Below, one piece after another: positions 26,220 to 34,253 of a stretch of DNA of 64,000 bases; the stretch's first letter is position 1, and every line of letters starts with the position of its first letter. Both the position numbers and the translations under genes were made by a program. Source of the stretch: Marinifilum_A sediminis (GTDB lineage: Bacteria > Bacteroidota > Bacteroidia > Bacteroidales > Marinifilaceae). Below the pieces are notes generated by a model, which saw nothing but the letters and a program-made list of their open reading frames with translations, did no database searches and was not told the origin of the DNA. Where the stretch lies: positions 248,001 to 312,000 of the forward strand of contig CANMCX010000002.1 of assembly GCA_947496465.1 (NCBI GenBank), read 5' to 3'.

Positions 26220-26753
26220 TTATTTCTTAAGATCCTTCACCAATCTGTTTATTGAGATCATATCAAAATCTCCGAATTTTTCAGCTTCATAATTCTTCAC
26301 AAATTCCTGATTAATTAAGAACAACTTGCTATTGTAAGTATCCTGCGGATAAGTATTTTCACTATGAAACTCTTCGAAATCGGTAAAATTTAAAGGACAA
26401 GTTGACAACTCCCATCCATCACCTTCCTGATTCATAAACAAGAGAGGTAAACCATGAGTTCTGCAAATAAAAGGACGAGATTGATAGATTTGACACAAAT
26501 CATTAATTAAGAAATTACAATCATCTGCCTCCTCATCCAATTCTCGATATTTCTTTAGTGGATTTTGTTTCAACTCATCTAATATGCTAAAGTACTCGAC
26601 TGGCAACACCGAAAAATGCATACAACATTCAGAACAACCTTTTTTACATGCCATTTCTTCTTTATGCAAAGCTGCTAATTTTTCACTTACTTCACTCACC
26701 TCATCTCTCAACTGGCGATACTTTGCCAACTCTTCTCTTGCCTTTTCGTTCAT
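26220..26753 (-). CDS. YkgJ-type cysteine-cluster protein
   Basis: A 177-residue protein with CKKGCSECCMHF near residues 32-43 and later DCNFLINDLCQIYQSRPFICRTHGLPL, the C-x3-C-x2-CC...C...C..RP..CR pattern of the YkgJ/UPF0153 family. The family is thought to chelate Zn or an Fe-S cluster; its function is unknown. A helical N-terminus (KAREELAKYRQLRDEVSEVSEKL) may form a coiled coil. Confidence 0.8.
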   Translation of the reverse strand: MNEKAREELAKYRQLRDEVSEVSEKLAALHKEEMACKKGCSECCMHFSVLPVEYFSILDELKQNPLKKYRELDEEADDCNFLINDLCQIYQSRPFICRTHGLPLLFMNQEGDGWELSTCPLNFTDFEEFHSENTYPQDTYNSKLFLINQEFVKNYEAEKFGDFDMISINRLVKDLKK

Positions 26754-26855
26754 CTCTCTAATTTTAGTAGGGCAAAAATAGTTTTTTTCGATGAGATTCG
26801 AATTATATCATTTAATATCTCATACTATTCTTCAATCATAGATAGTGAACATGAA

Positions 26856-27554
26856 TTATCTTGTTAAATTAAATGGCAATATTTCTCCCAATTCAATTTT
26901 TTCGGGACTTACAATTGCTCTTATCGGATACACCTCAACTCCACTTTCATAAGCTTTTTTTAGAGTTGCTGCATAATCAGGATCGATATCAAAAGCAGGA
27001 GTAAATATTTCTACATCGCTGCGCTGAATAACGTAAACCATTACTGCGCGCATGCCTTGCTCTTTCACTCGCATTAAGGTTTCCAAATGTTTTTTCCCTC
27101 GTGTGGTAACGGCATCGGGAAAACGTGCATATTGCTTATCTTTAAGGCTTACATTTTTCACCTCAATAAAACACTCTTCCTTCTCATTCGAAGCAAACAC
27201 ATCAAAACGGCTATCTTCAAACTTAACCTCACGTTTTACATGAGTAAAACCTGTCAGTGCTTCAATTTCCTGATTCTTTACAGCTTCGTATACCAAAACA
27301 TTGGGCACAGCAGTATTAATCCCTACCCAGGCATTGTTAATTTGAATCATTTCCCAGGTATACTTGGTCTTTCGTTTGGGATCATCAACATGTATTAGAT
27401 ACACCTCTGCACCTTCTTCCAAACAGGATTTCATACTTCCTGAATTAGCCGTATGTGCCACAACCACATCCCCATTATCTAATTCTACATCCGCTAAAAA
27501 GCGTTTGTATCTTTTTATCAATCGACCATGAACAAGAGGTTTTGGAAAAATCAT
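26856..27554 (-). CDS. sfsA: SfsA family DNA/RNA-binding nuclease-like protein
   Basis: A 232-residue SfsA of normal length. The N-terminal OB-like part has LVHGRLIKRYKRFLADVELDNG and AHTANSGSMK; the C-terminal nuclease-like part has SRFDVFASNEKEECFIEVKNVSL (the D...E-x-K pattern) and FPDAVTTRGKKHL. E. coli SfsA was named for sugar fermentation stimulation; homologues have nuclease-like folds. It is divergent from the ATP-grasp-like gene across 77 bases. Confidence 0.92.
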   Translation of the reverse strand: MIFPKPLVHGRLIKRYKRFLADVELDNGDVVVAHTANSGSMKSCLEEGAEVYLIHVDDPKRKTKYTWEMIQINNAWVGINTAVPNVLVYEAVKNQEIEALTGFTHVKREVKFEDSRFDVFASNEKEECFIEVKNVSLKDKQYARFPDAVTTRGKKHLETLMRVKEQGMRAVMVYVIQRSDVEIFTPAFDIDPDYAATLKKAYESGVEVYPIRAIVSPEKIELGEILPFNLTR

Positions 27555-27600
27555 ACTGGTATTTTTATGAAAAGAAAATCAAATATAGATAGATTTCTTC

Positions 27601-27608
27601 TACTTTTG
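27601..27608 (+). promoter_or_regulatory. -7 promoter box for the ATP-grasp-like gene
   Basis: TACTTTTG matches TAnnTTTG and lies 23 bases before the ATG at 27632, implying a short leader. Confidence 0.55.
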
Positions 27609-27631
27609 CTGCATCATAATAAGATTGAATA

Positions 27632-28864
27632 ATGAGTGTATCAAAAGTATTTGTTTATAATCCAACCTGCGAAATAGCCATATCGAATGGTACGGTAAGC
27701 TACATGCCTAATAAAACATTAACCAAATTCGAACAGGATTTGGATTTACTACCCATGTATTTTGCCACCGAAAATGATGTGATGCTGGTTCATCAGTTGC
27801 CCGATCAAAAGTTTTTGGATTTGATATCTGAGGCAGGATTTAAACTTCCAAACATCATTAAAACTAGCAACATACTTAGTGATCCAATTTCTGTCTTATC
27901 ATCTAAAATAGAATTTCATCCCTGGGGATGGAGCCCAAGAATACATCATATTTATAAAGATCTTAAACCATTTTGCAGTGAGGATTTTTTAAATCAACCT
28001 AATGCTTACTGGAAGGAGACTCACAAGGAATTGTATAGCCGACAAACAGCTTTACATGTGTTGAACGATTTCTTTAAGGAGCACAAAAAAGGCTATTTCG
28101 ATGAGCAAAAAAAGGCTCGCATTTGCCGCTCGGTTGAAGAAATTGAAGCTTTGATAGCGGAATGGGGACAAATTATTATTAAAGCTCCGTGGAGTTCATC
28201 AGGAAGAGGTTTACAAGTTTTAAGATATTCTTATTTGAACGAATCCATCACACAATGGATAAATGGTACGCTTGAGGCTCAAGGATATGTTATGGTTGAG
28301 GCTTTGCTACACAAAAATTTCGATTTCTCTCTTCAATATTATTGCGATGGAAAAGGAAAATTGGAATATCTGGGACCTGGTTTTTTCCAAACCAACTCTA
28401 ATGGTCAGTATGATGGAAATCTACTTGGAGGAATGCCACAAGAACTGAAAAATCACCTATCAGAGGGAACTTTAAAAGAACTGTCAGATGGAATGTTTAA
28501 AGCGATTGCCAAATCGGCAATTGCAAACAATTACTGTGGATATTTGGGTGTTGATTGTATGATTATTGAAGATGAAAATGGTGAAAATAAAATTCATCCA
28601 TGTGTGGAGATCAATCTGCGTTATAATATGGGAACCTTAGCCATTTGTCTCGATAAATACATTCATCAGGATTCATGTGGTGCTTTTAAAATCAATTTTA
28701 AACCCAAAGAATCTTTCGATGATTTTCACAATAAAATGAAAAATGAATATCCTTTTGAAATGAAGGATGGGAAGTGGTATAGCGGTTATTTGCCACTAGT
28801 AAGTCCATATCAGAACAAGAAATTTGGTTTGTATCTTTTACTAAACAAAAAAGAGGAAGCCTGA
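27632..28864 (+). CDS. ATP-grasp-like protein of unknown function
   Basis: A 410-residue protein beginning MSVSKVFVYNPTCEIAISNG. The centre and C-terminus read as an ATP-grasp: QIIIKAPWSSSGRGLQVL near residue 180 (nucleotide-binding lysine and glycine-rich loop), VMVEALLHKNFDFSLQYY near 215-235, and HPCVEINLRYNMGTLA near 325-340 with Glu, Asn and Arg in metal-binding positions. Such enzymes ligate a carboxylate to an amine or thiol, but the N-terminal ~150 residues are unfamiliar and no substrate can be named. It is monocistronic; its 3' end overlaps the terminator of the convergent spondin gene. Confidence 0.65.
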   Translation: MSVSKVFVYNPTCEIAISNGTVSYMPNKTLTKFEQDLDLLPMYFATENDVMLVHQLPDQKFLDLISEAGFKLPNIIKTSNILSDPISVLSSKIEFHPWGWSPRIHHIYKDLKPFCSEDFLNQPNAYWKETHKELYSRQTALHVLNDFFKEHKKGYFDEQKKARICRSVEEIEALIAEWGQIIIKAPWSSSGRGLQVLRYSYLNESITQWINGTLEAQGYVMVEALLHKNFDFSLQYYCDGKGKLEYLGPGFFQTNSNGQYDGNLLGGMPQELKNHLSEGTLKELSDGMFKAIAKSAIANNYCGYLGVDCMIIEDENGENKIHPCVEINLRYNMGTLAICLDKYIHQDSCGAFKINFKPKESFDDFHNKMKNEYPFEMKDGKWYSGYLPLVSPYQNKKFGLYLLLNKKEEA

Positions 28865-28883
28865 ACCTGTCAAACTTCCTCTT
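28846..28883 (-). terminator. Terminator of the spondin-domain gene
   Basis: On minus, AAGAGGAAG (28875-28883) pairs with CTTCCTCTT (28851-28859) and continues into a T-run (28847-28852). It overlaps the last codons of the convergent ATP-grasp-like gene. Confidence 0.75.
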
Positions 28884-28893
28884 GGAATCAAAC

Positions 28894-30183
28894 CTAGTTA
28901 GCACTTATGGTAACTCTAATTAAGTCTTTTATAGCTGGATATGTAAATGAATCATTTACCTCCATAACCGAATTTGTTTCTTCTGTTCCGGTGTTTGCAC
29001 CTGCTTGTCTTGGCGGCTGATTGTTTCCCGCTCCCGGATATTCATTTACCTCAGTTCCTGCATCCCAAAGCATTAACTTTGATGTTACATCGCCAGTAAC
29101 TGGAATTCCATTTTCGAATAAATAAATGCCTTTGTCTTCGAACGCAACAAATAAATCATTAGTCTGAACCAACATCGTTGCCAAATTGAAATAATCCAAT
29201 TCACTTGCTTCAAAAGTAAATTCGTAAGAATCTCCAGGGAAAATTGGTGCTCCACCACTACCTCCTACTGGTACAGAAAATACACCATTTGCAGTAATTC
29301 CCGCTAATCCATCGAATGATGCATTTAAATCTCCAGGACTTCCATCCTCAGCCAATGCTTCCAAACCATTTCCTAAATGAGGGACACCGTCTTCGAACAA
29401 TGGAAGACCTCCTGTGTTCACAACAAATACTCCAGGAGCAAAAGGTGATACATAGCCACTATTATCAGACAAATACATTCCTAGGTCGGCATTTGCTCCA
29501 TCCTCGGCTAAACCTTCCAATCCATTCATTGATGCCTCATTTTCCGTAAAAATTGGCATTCCTGAGTTATGAACAACCCAAACTCCAGGAGCTATTGGTG
29601 TTTGAAAAGCAAATCCATCAGATACATTAGTTACAGTTACCGTAAATTCAGTTCCTCCATCATGACTTAATTCGATTTTTATTACTTCAGCAGTAGCCGG
29701 ATAGTTGTAACCATCGTTAACATCTGCGATTAATTTTACGCTTCCATTTTCTTCAGCACCTGTATTTGCACCAGATTGTCTTGGCGCCTGATCAGTACCT
29801 ACTCCAGGTTCCTGATTAACTTCCGTTCCTGCATCCCAAAGCATTACTTCACTTGTAACATCTCCCGTTACAGCATCGCCATTGTCATCATATAATGCAA
29901 GTCCTGTATCGCCAAATCCATAAAATAAATCGTTCGATTGAACAAACATGCTTGCAAATGAAAGGTAAGTACCTTTACCTGCATTAAATGTGTAGGAATA
30001 TGAACCTCCTGGTCCGGCGGCATCCGTTGTTCCCGAATTAAAGAAAGATTTTCCCTGTTGAATATTCTCAACAGTTACAGTAAAGGTTCCTGATGCAATT
30101 GGATTTGTTACGATATCGTCATCATCATCGCAAGCGGTAAAGGCAAACAAGCTTGCTGCGGCAAATAATAGTAAATTTTTCAT
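28894..30183 (-). CDS. Tandem spondin-N-domain lipoprotein
   Basis: A 429-residue protein from the ATG at 30183 (MKNLLLFAAASLFAFTACDDDDD), with a lipobox-like FTAC and an acidic stretch after the Cys as in surface-exposed Bacteroidetes lipoproteins. Two spondin_N-type domains are visible: each has a VQ[ST]NDLF segment, VTGDVTS, LMLWDAGTEVN or VMLWDAGTEVN, and PPRQAGANTG or APRQSGANTG. Between them lies a twice-repeated linker with APGV(W/F)VV and GLE(G/A)LAEDG. The fold binds matrix or metal in animals; the bacterial role is unknown. Its promoter carries a CRP-like site next to the Crp/Fnr gene. Confidence 0.82.
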   Translation of the reverse strand: MKNLLLFAAASLFAFTACDDDDDIVTNPIASGTFTVTVENIQQGKSFFNSGTTDAAGPGGSYSYTFNAGKGTYLSFASMFVQSNDLFYGFGDTGLALYDDNGDAVTGDVTSEVMLWDAGTEVNQEPGVGTDQAPRQSGANTGAEENGSVKLIADVNDGYNYPATAEVIKIELSHDGGTEFTVTVTNVSDGFAFQTPIAPGVWVVHNSGMPIFTENEASMNGLEGLAEDGANADLGMYLSDNSGYVSPFAPGVFVVNTGGLPLFEDGVPHLGNGLEALAEDGSPGDLNASFDGLAGITANGVFSVPVGGSGGAPIFPGDSYEFTFEASELDYFNLATMLVQTNDLFVAFEDKGIYLFENGIPVTGDVTSKLMLWDAGTEVNEYPGAGNNQPPRQAGANTGTEETNSVMEVNDSFTYPAIKDLIRVTISAN

Positions 30184-30214
30184 GTCTAACATTTTTTGGT
30201 TTAATACTTTAATT

Positions 30215-30222
30215 CAAAAGTA
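30215..30222 (-). promoter_or_regulatory. -7 promoter box for the spondin-domain gene
   Basis: On the minus strand TACTTTTG matches TAnnTTTG. Transcription should begin near 30208, about 25 bases before the ATG. Confidence 0.6.
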
Positions 30223-30243
30223 CCTTCCTTATATTCCAAAAAA

Positions 30244-30259
30244 TGTAAGCCAGATCACA
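30244..30259. promoter_or_regulatory. CRP-like palindrome upstream of the spondin gene
   Basis: TGTAA-N6-TCACA, one mismatch from the CRP consensus TGTGA-N6-TCACA. Its centre lies about 43 bases upstream of the inferred start of transcription of the spondin gene, close to the -41.5 position of class II activation. A Crp/Fnr gene ends only 23 bases away. Confidence 0.5.
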
Positions 30260-30281
30260 AAAGGATCACTTTTATTAAAAA

Positions 30282-30950
30282 TCAGAGTTGTTCTTTGGCA
30301 AAAACACGAATTTCTTTTCTTGAATAGTCAATCACCCCCTCCTGTTTTAATTCATTAAACAGACGAGTAACAGTTTCACGCTTTGTTCCTATTAAATCTG
30401 CAAAATCCTTTTGAGTATAAAAATGACGGATGATAATTTGATTGTTGTTTTGAATTCCATTCTCTTCTGCCATATCTTTTAGGAAATCACACAAACGAGT
30501 TTTCACATCTTTAAAAAGTAAGGCCTCCAAACGTCTTTCCATTTTTCTAATTCGAAATCCAATCAGTTTGTAAATAGACAATCCAAACTTCTCATTGTCT
30601 CGCATCAACTCATACATATCAGGCAATTTCATAGGACAAAGCTCAGTTGGTTCGGTGCAAGCCATAGCATAATCACCTCGTTTCTCTTCACCCAATACTG
30701 CCTTTTCACCAAATATTTCTCCTTTACCCAAAATGGCTTTAACAACCTCCTCACCATCCTGATTGTAAGTAATAATCTTTACTTTACCCTTACTCACCAT
30801 AAAAATCGATTTAGATGGATCATGAGGGAAATAAATAAAATCACCTTTCTTAAATCCTTCAAAATGGTCGTTATTGTATTTCTTCAATCTATGAGGACAA
30901 AGAATCTGAAAGAGATTTACATTTTCGAAACACCAAATAGAATCGCTCAT
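30282..30950 (-). CDS. Crp/Fnr family transcriptional regulator
   Basis: A 222-residue protein with an N-terminal cyclic-nucleotide-binding fold (residues ~15-130: FKKGDFIYFPHDPSKSIFMVSKGKVKI, GEIFGEKAVLG), a dimer helix and a C-terminal winged HTH (FYTQKDFADLIGTKRETVTRLFNELKQEGVIDY). The usual cAMP-contact R-x-A arm is not clear; the equivalent segment reads EKRGDYAMA. The four-Cys FNR cluster is not evident. The effector is unknown. The CRP-like site just downstream suggests it controls the spondin gene. Confidence 0.88.
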   Translation of the reverse strand: MSDSIWCFENVNLFQILCPHRLKKYNNDHFEGFKKGDFIYFPHDPSKSIFMVSKGKVKIITYNQDGEEVVKAILGKGEIFGEKAVLGEEKRGDYAMACTEPTELCPMKLPDMYELMRDNEKFGLSIYKLIGFRIRKMERRLEALLFKDVKTRLCDFLKDMAEENGIQNNNQIIIRHFYTQKDFADLIGTKRETVTRLFNELKQEGVIDYSRKEIRVFAKEQL

Positions 30951-31003
30951 TAATTTATTGTTTTGATTATGAATTTAGTAATTCTAAACGAATTATAGAA
31001 CCG

Positions 31004-31032
31004 AAAAACCCCTCCGAAATCGAAAGGGTTTC
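31004..31032 (-). terminator. Terminator of the Ni-SOD gene
   Basis: On the minus strand AAACCC (31026-31031) pairs with GGGGTTT (31006-31012) around a TTTCGATTTCGGA loop, followed by further T residues, 18 bases past the sodN stop. Confidence 0.7.
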
Positions 31033-31050
31033 CTTTTATAAAAAATAGTC

Positions 31051-31542
31051 TTAATGATGGTGATGATGCTTCGATGGTCCGAAATACAAATGCGTAAATG
31101 CATGAACAGCATCATTTAGTTTTTTAATATATTTTAAATCTGTAGTTTGCTTTGCCTTCATGGCATATACACAAATCTCATGAAGAACAGCAAGCATTTT
31201 TTGATTCTTCTTCATTTTTTCAACATCATCAGTTAATTTTACTCGCTGAAACATAAAATACTGTGTAGCAATTTCCTGAATTTTCTTAGCATGCTCTTCT
31301 TTGTTACTTACCCATCGCACCAATTGATTATAATTCACTTTACCTTCTGATGATAATTCTACAATTTGCTTCATACTCTTTTCAATTGTAGTAATGTGTT
31401 CACTCATTAGAGCTACCCGAACCGAGTCAGCATATATACCACATGGAATTTCACAATGAGCATACGTTTTTTCTACATTACTAATAAATGCAAATAGCAT
31501 AAAAGCTAATGATAAACCTATATTCTTAACTATTTTTTTCAT
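31051..31542 (-). CDS. sodN: Exported nickel superoxide dismutase with C-terminal His5
   Basis: A 163-residue protein. A signal peptide (~residues 1-28, ending EKTYA) precedes HCEIPCGIY, the nickel hook H-C-x-x-P-C-G-x-Y in which mature His1, Cys2 and Cys6 bind nickel. Cleavage after Ala28 would expose His1 as the free N-terminus that Ni-SOD needs, so ordinary signal peptidase could replace the SodX maturase used by cytoplasmic forms. The rest is the expected four-helix bundle, about 135 mature residues against ~117 in Streptomyces. The extra tail ends SKHHHHH, encoded natively, possibly a nickel-gathering site. The enzyme would dismutate superoxide in the periplasm. Confidence 0.88.
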   Translation of the reverse strand: MKKIVKNIGLSLAFMLFAFISNVEKTYAHCEIPCGIYADSVRVALMSEHITTIEKSMKQIVELSSEGKVNYNQLVRWVSNKEEHAKKIQEIATQYFMFQRVKLTDDVEKMKKNQKMLAVLHEICVYAMKAKQTTDLKYIKKLNDAVHAFTHLYFGPSKHHHHH

Positions 31543-31577
31543 AACAACTAATACTTTAATTTTATTTCATTAATTCT

Positions 31578-31608
31578 TATTTAAAATTAATCTAATTAAT
31601 TTTAAATA
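31578..31608. promoter_or_regulatory. Long perfect AT-rich dyad upstream of sodN
   Basis: Arms of 14 bp (31578-31591 and 31595-31608) are perfect inverted copies around a 3-base spacer CTA. The dyad lies 36-66 bases before the sodN ATG, where an operator would overlap the promoter. Its AT-rich symmetric form recalls Fur/Nur-type sites, but no consensus can be claimed. Confidence 0.55.
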
Positions 31609-31680
31609 CAAAGGCTGCTTAGCATTATAATATCCTTGTAAATCGTTTTTCTGTCCAAATTCCGACAATTCATTCCTTAA

Positions 31681-31720
31681 ATGTATTGTAATTTCAGTTG
31701 TATAAAACAACTCAATACAT
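31681..31720 (+). promoter_or_regulatory. Hairpin abutting the start codon of the barrel-protein gene
   Basis: ATGTATTG (31681-31688) pairs with CAATACAT (31713-31720), and inside AGTTGT (31696-31701) pairs with ACAACT (31707-31712). The stem ends directly at the ATG (31721), so if transcribed it could limit ribosome access. Confidence 0.45.
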
Positions 31721-32692
31721 ATGAATAAAATGAGACTAATCTTCTTTACAATACTTGCTTGCGCCTTTCAATTGCCTAGCAATAATACATTTTCACAAGC
31801 TTGTTGTACTGGTGGTATTCCATTATCAAGTAGTTTAGGGATAAAAACTTATCCTGAAAAGAGCTTCGTAATTGATTTGTCTTATGATATTAATAAAATG
31901 GATCAGCTATATTCAGGGACACATAGGTTAGATGATTCCAATAGGAAAAGAATAACAAAAAGTAGCATTCTCAGATTCACTTATGCTTTAAATAAAAAAT
32001 GGACAATCACTACTATTCTTCCTTATGTATGGCAAGATCAGACCGTATATTCAGCGGCGGGAAATACATCTCAATCTTCCAACGGCATTGGTGATATTGT
32101 AATATTAGGACAATACACATTAATACAAAACAAGCAAGATCAATTCATAGCTGCCATTGGACCAAAATTCCCAACCGGAAGTGTTTACAAAAGAGATAAG
32201 CAGTTTGAAATTTTATTGCCTCCTGATCTGCAACCGGGAAGCGGTTCCTATGACATCATTGGTGCGATATCATATTCAAAACTTGGAATCATTAAACCTA
32301 CGCTTCGTGCAAACGCGCAAGTAAGTTATCGGTATAGTTTCGAAGTTGGTAGATATGGTGGCGGACAGAAATACCGATTTGGGAACGAATTGATCCTCAA
32401 TTTAGGTTTTACCGATAGCTTTGTGTTAGCTAAAAAAGTTGTGAATCCTGCTGTATTCTTCAAATACAGACACACACAGGAAGACGAAAATAATGATGCC
32501 ATATTTCCAAACACTGGAGGATCTTTAATGTATTTGGTTCCAAGTCTGGATATTCAAATAACACCGAATTTAAACATTCACTCTAATCTTGAAATCCCTA
32601 TTTACACCGATGTAGTAGGAACTCAACTGGTAACGAGCTATCGTGGTAAATTTGGCATAAACTATACACTCAATTTTTTATCTAAAAAATAA
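31721..32692 (+). CDS. Outer-membrane beta-barrel-like protein with signal peptide
   Basis: A 323-residue protein with a signal peptide (MNKMRLIFFTILACAFQL...NTFSQA) and a mature N-terminus CCTGGIPLSSS. The rest alternates hydrophobic and polar residues in strands with aromatic girdles (WTITTILPYVWQDQ, YDIIGAISYSK, KFGINYTLNFLSKK), and contains LGQYTLIQNKQDQFIAAIGPKFPTG, as in the MetA-pathway/transporter-like barrels. It is probably an outer-membrane barrel. The vicinal CC at the mature N-terminus is unusual and could bind metal or lipid. It is followed after 4 bases by the DUF3179 gene. Confidence 0.65.
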   Translation: MNKMRLIFFTILACAFQLPSNNTFSQACCTGGIPLSSSLGIKTYPEKSFVIDLSYDINKMDQLYSGTHRLDDSNRKRITKSSILRFTYALNKKWTITTILPYVWQDQTVYSAAGNTSQSSNGIGDIVILGQYTLIQNKQDQFIAAIGPKFPTGSVYKRDKQFEILLPPDLQPGSGSYDIIGAISYSKLGIIKPTLRANAQVSYRYSFEVGRYGGGQKYRFGNELILNLGFTDSFVLAKKVVNPAVFFKYRHTQEDENNDAIFPNTGGSLMYLVPSLDIQITPNLNIHSNLEIPIYTDVVGTQLVTSYRGKFGINYTLNFLSKK

Positions 32693-32696
32693 TATC

Positions 32697-33836
32697 ATGA
32701 AATCAACACTCAATATAATTTATTTACTTTTAATAACAATGGCAATATCATGTTCCAGTTCTGATAATGATATAGCACCAGATTCACCTCCTGACACTGA
32801 TCCTACTCCAAACACAAATTATAACATCAAGCTTATTGAAGATAGTTTTGAAGGAAAAAACTATGTTGTTATTGGATCTGAAGGTTGGAATTTTATGGTA
32901 GCCTACAATTCTATTTTGGATAATGTTTCCTTATCATTTGAAGCCATTAACGGTGCATTGCCGATCATCATGAGTGATAATGAAGGTAGTAGATACAATA
33001 TCTTTGGTGAAGCCATTGATGGTCCGAATTTAGGAAAAAAATTAACACCAATGACTGGTATAATGGGTTATTGGTTTTCTTGGGCTGCCTTTTATCCTGG
33101 TCTTGTGATATTTAACAACACCTTACCATTACAAAATTTTGGAGAATCTGTATCAGGAACAGATGGCTGGCTAGTTCCAAAAGATAACGTATTTGTTGGA
33201 GCCTTAAGAGATGCAATACCTGCAATTGAAGAGCCTGAATATCATGTAAACAAAGATGATACACCAACAGATATTCTTCCGAACATCTCAAGTGTCGTGG
33301 TGGGAATTAAGTACAATGGAACGAGTAAACTTTATCCACATAACATATTAAACTGGCATGAAATCATTAATGATAAGATCTCTGATTATTACTATTCTAT
33401 CATTTTTTGTCCCTTAACTGGAACTGCCACAGTCTGGAATCGAAAAATAGACAATACGGTTACAACATTCGGTGTTTCCGGATTGCTATACAATAATAAT
33501 GTCATGCCATACGATCGGAAAACCAATTCCATTTGGTCGCAAATGTTGTTAAAGAGTGTACAAGGTGAGCTAACGGGTACTAATTCTGAAAACTATTTTG
33601 TTCTGGAAACAAATTACGAAACCTGGATTGAAATTTCGAAAGATCATCAACTGATGAATACTAACACTGGATACAGTAGGGATTACAGTAGAAACCCATA
33701 TGGAACCTACCCAAGCAATTCAACTATTAATTTTCCAGTGAATTTTATTGATACCAGGTTACATCCTAAAGAAAGAGTTTTAGGAGTAATTGTGGATGGA
33801 AAAGCTAAAGCCTATCGTTTTTCTTCTTTTAACTAA
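32697..33836 (+). CDS. DUF3179 family lipoprotein
   Basis: A 379-residue protein with a lipobox (AISCSSSDND) and a Pro/Asp-rich linker. DUF3179 features are clear: YPHNILNWHEIINDKI, IIFCPLTGTATVWNR, FGVSGLLYNNNVMPYDRKTNSIWSQ and a C-terminal RVLGVIVDGKAKAYRF. The Cys in FCPLTGTA is invariant in the family, whose function is not known. It sits between a barrel gene (4 bases) and a small membrane-protein gene (6 bases), suggesting one envelope system. Confidence 0.85.
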   Translation: MKSTLNIIYLLLITMAISCSSSDNDIAPDSPPDTDPTPNTNYNIKLIEDSFEGKNYVVIGSEGWNFMVAYNSILDNVSLSFEAINGALPIIMSDNEGSRYNIFGEAIDGPNLGKKLTPMTGIMGYWFSWAAFYPGLVIFNNTLPLQNFGESVSGTDGWLVPKDNVFVGALRDAIPAIEEPEYHVNKDDTPTDILPNISSVVVGIKYNGTSKLYPHNILNWHEIINDKISDYYYSIIFCPLTGTATVWNRKIDNTVTTFGVSGLLYNNNVMPYDRKTNSIWSQMLLKSVQGELTGTNSENYFVLETNYETWIEISKDHQLMNTNTGYSRDYSRNPYGTYPSNSTINFPVNFIDTRLHPKERVLGVIVDGKAKAYRFSSFN

Positions 33837-33842
33837 TAAAGT

Positions 33843-34250
33843 ATGCTTAACAAAACAAGAAATTGGAAGCGCCTGATAATAGGCGGAGCTGTGGCAAGTG
33901 GATTATTAACTTTCCTTTTGTATGGTTTTGTTTTTACAAACCATTTATCGGAAGAACTGGCAATTCCTTGGACAAGTATGCGTCAAAATGTGTTAATGGT
34001 GGACTGGACTTGCCTTTTTCTAGCTTCATTTGCCACAGCCATTTTGATTGGTCTTAATGTTACCCGCATTAATGGTATAAAAGGAATGATTGCCGGATTT
34101 GTCTTTGGATTATTACCTCTTATCTCAGGGATAATTTTAAACGGAAAAGTAAATGGAACCGCCTATTATTTTGCTTGTTATCTTATTTGGGGATTAATTT
34201 TTGGCATAATATATCATCAAAAAAACAATCTAATAATCCGACAATTCTAA
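33843..34250 (+). CDS. Small four-helix membrane protein
   Basis: A 135-residue protein with four predicted helices (residues ~10-30, 50-68, 78-98 and 105-125) and no recognised domain. It is the third gene of the barrel/DUF3179 operon, and its stop lies 3 bases from the convergent LytTR regulator gene. I can assign no function. Confidence 0.6.
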   Translation: MLNKTRNWKRLIIGGAVASGLLTFLLYGFVFTNHLSEELAIPWTSMRQNVLMVDWTCLFLASFATAILIGLNVTRINGIKGMIAGFVFGLLPLISGIILNGKVNGTAYYFACYLIWGLIFGIIYHQKNNLIIRQF

Positions 34251-34253
34251 AAG

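Noticed and set aside
31051..31068. C-terminal His5 as an engineered tag or assembly artefact
   Set aside because: The His codons are followed by a native stop and a terminator in continuous chromosomal context, with no vector sequence.
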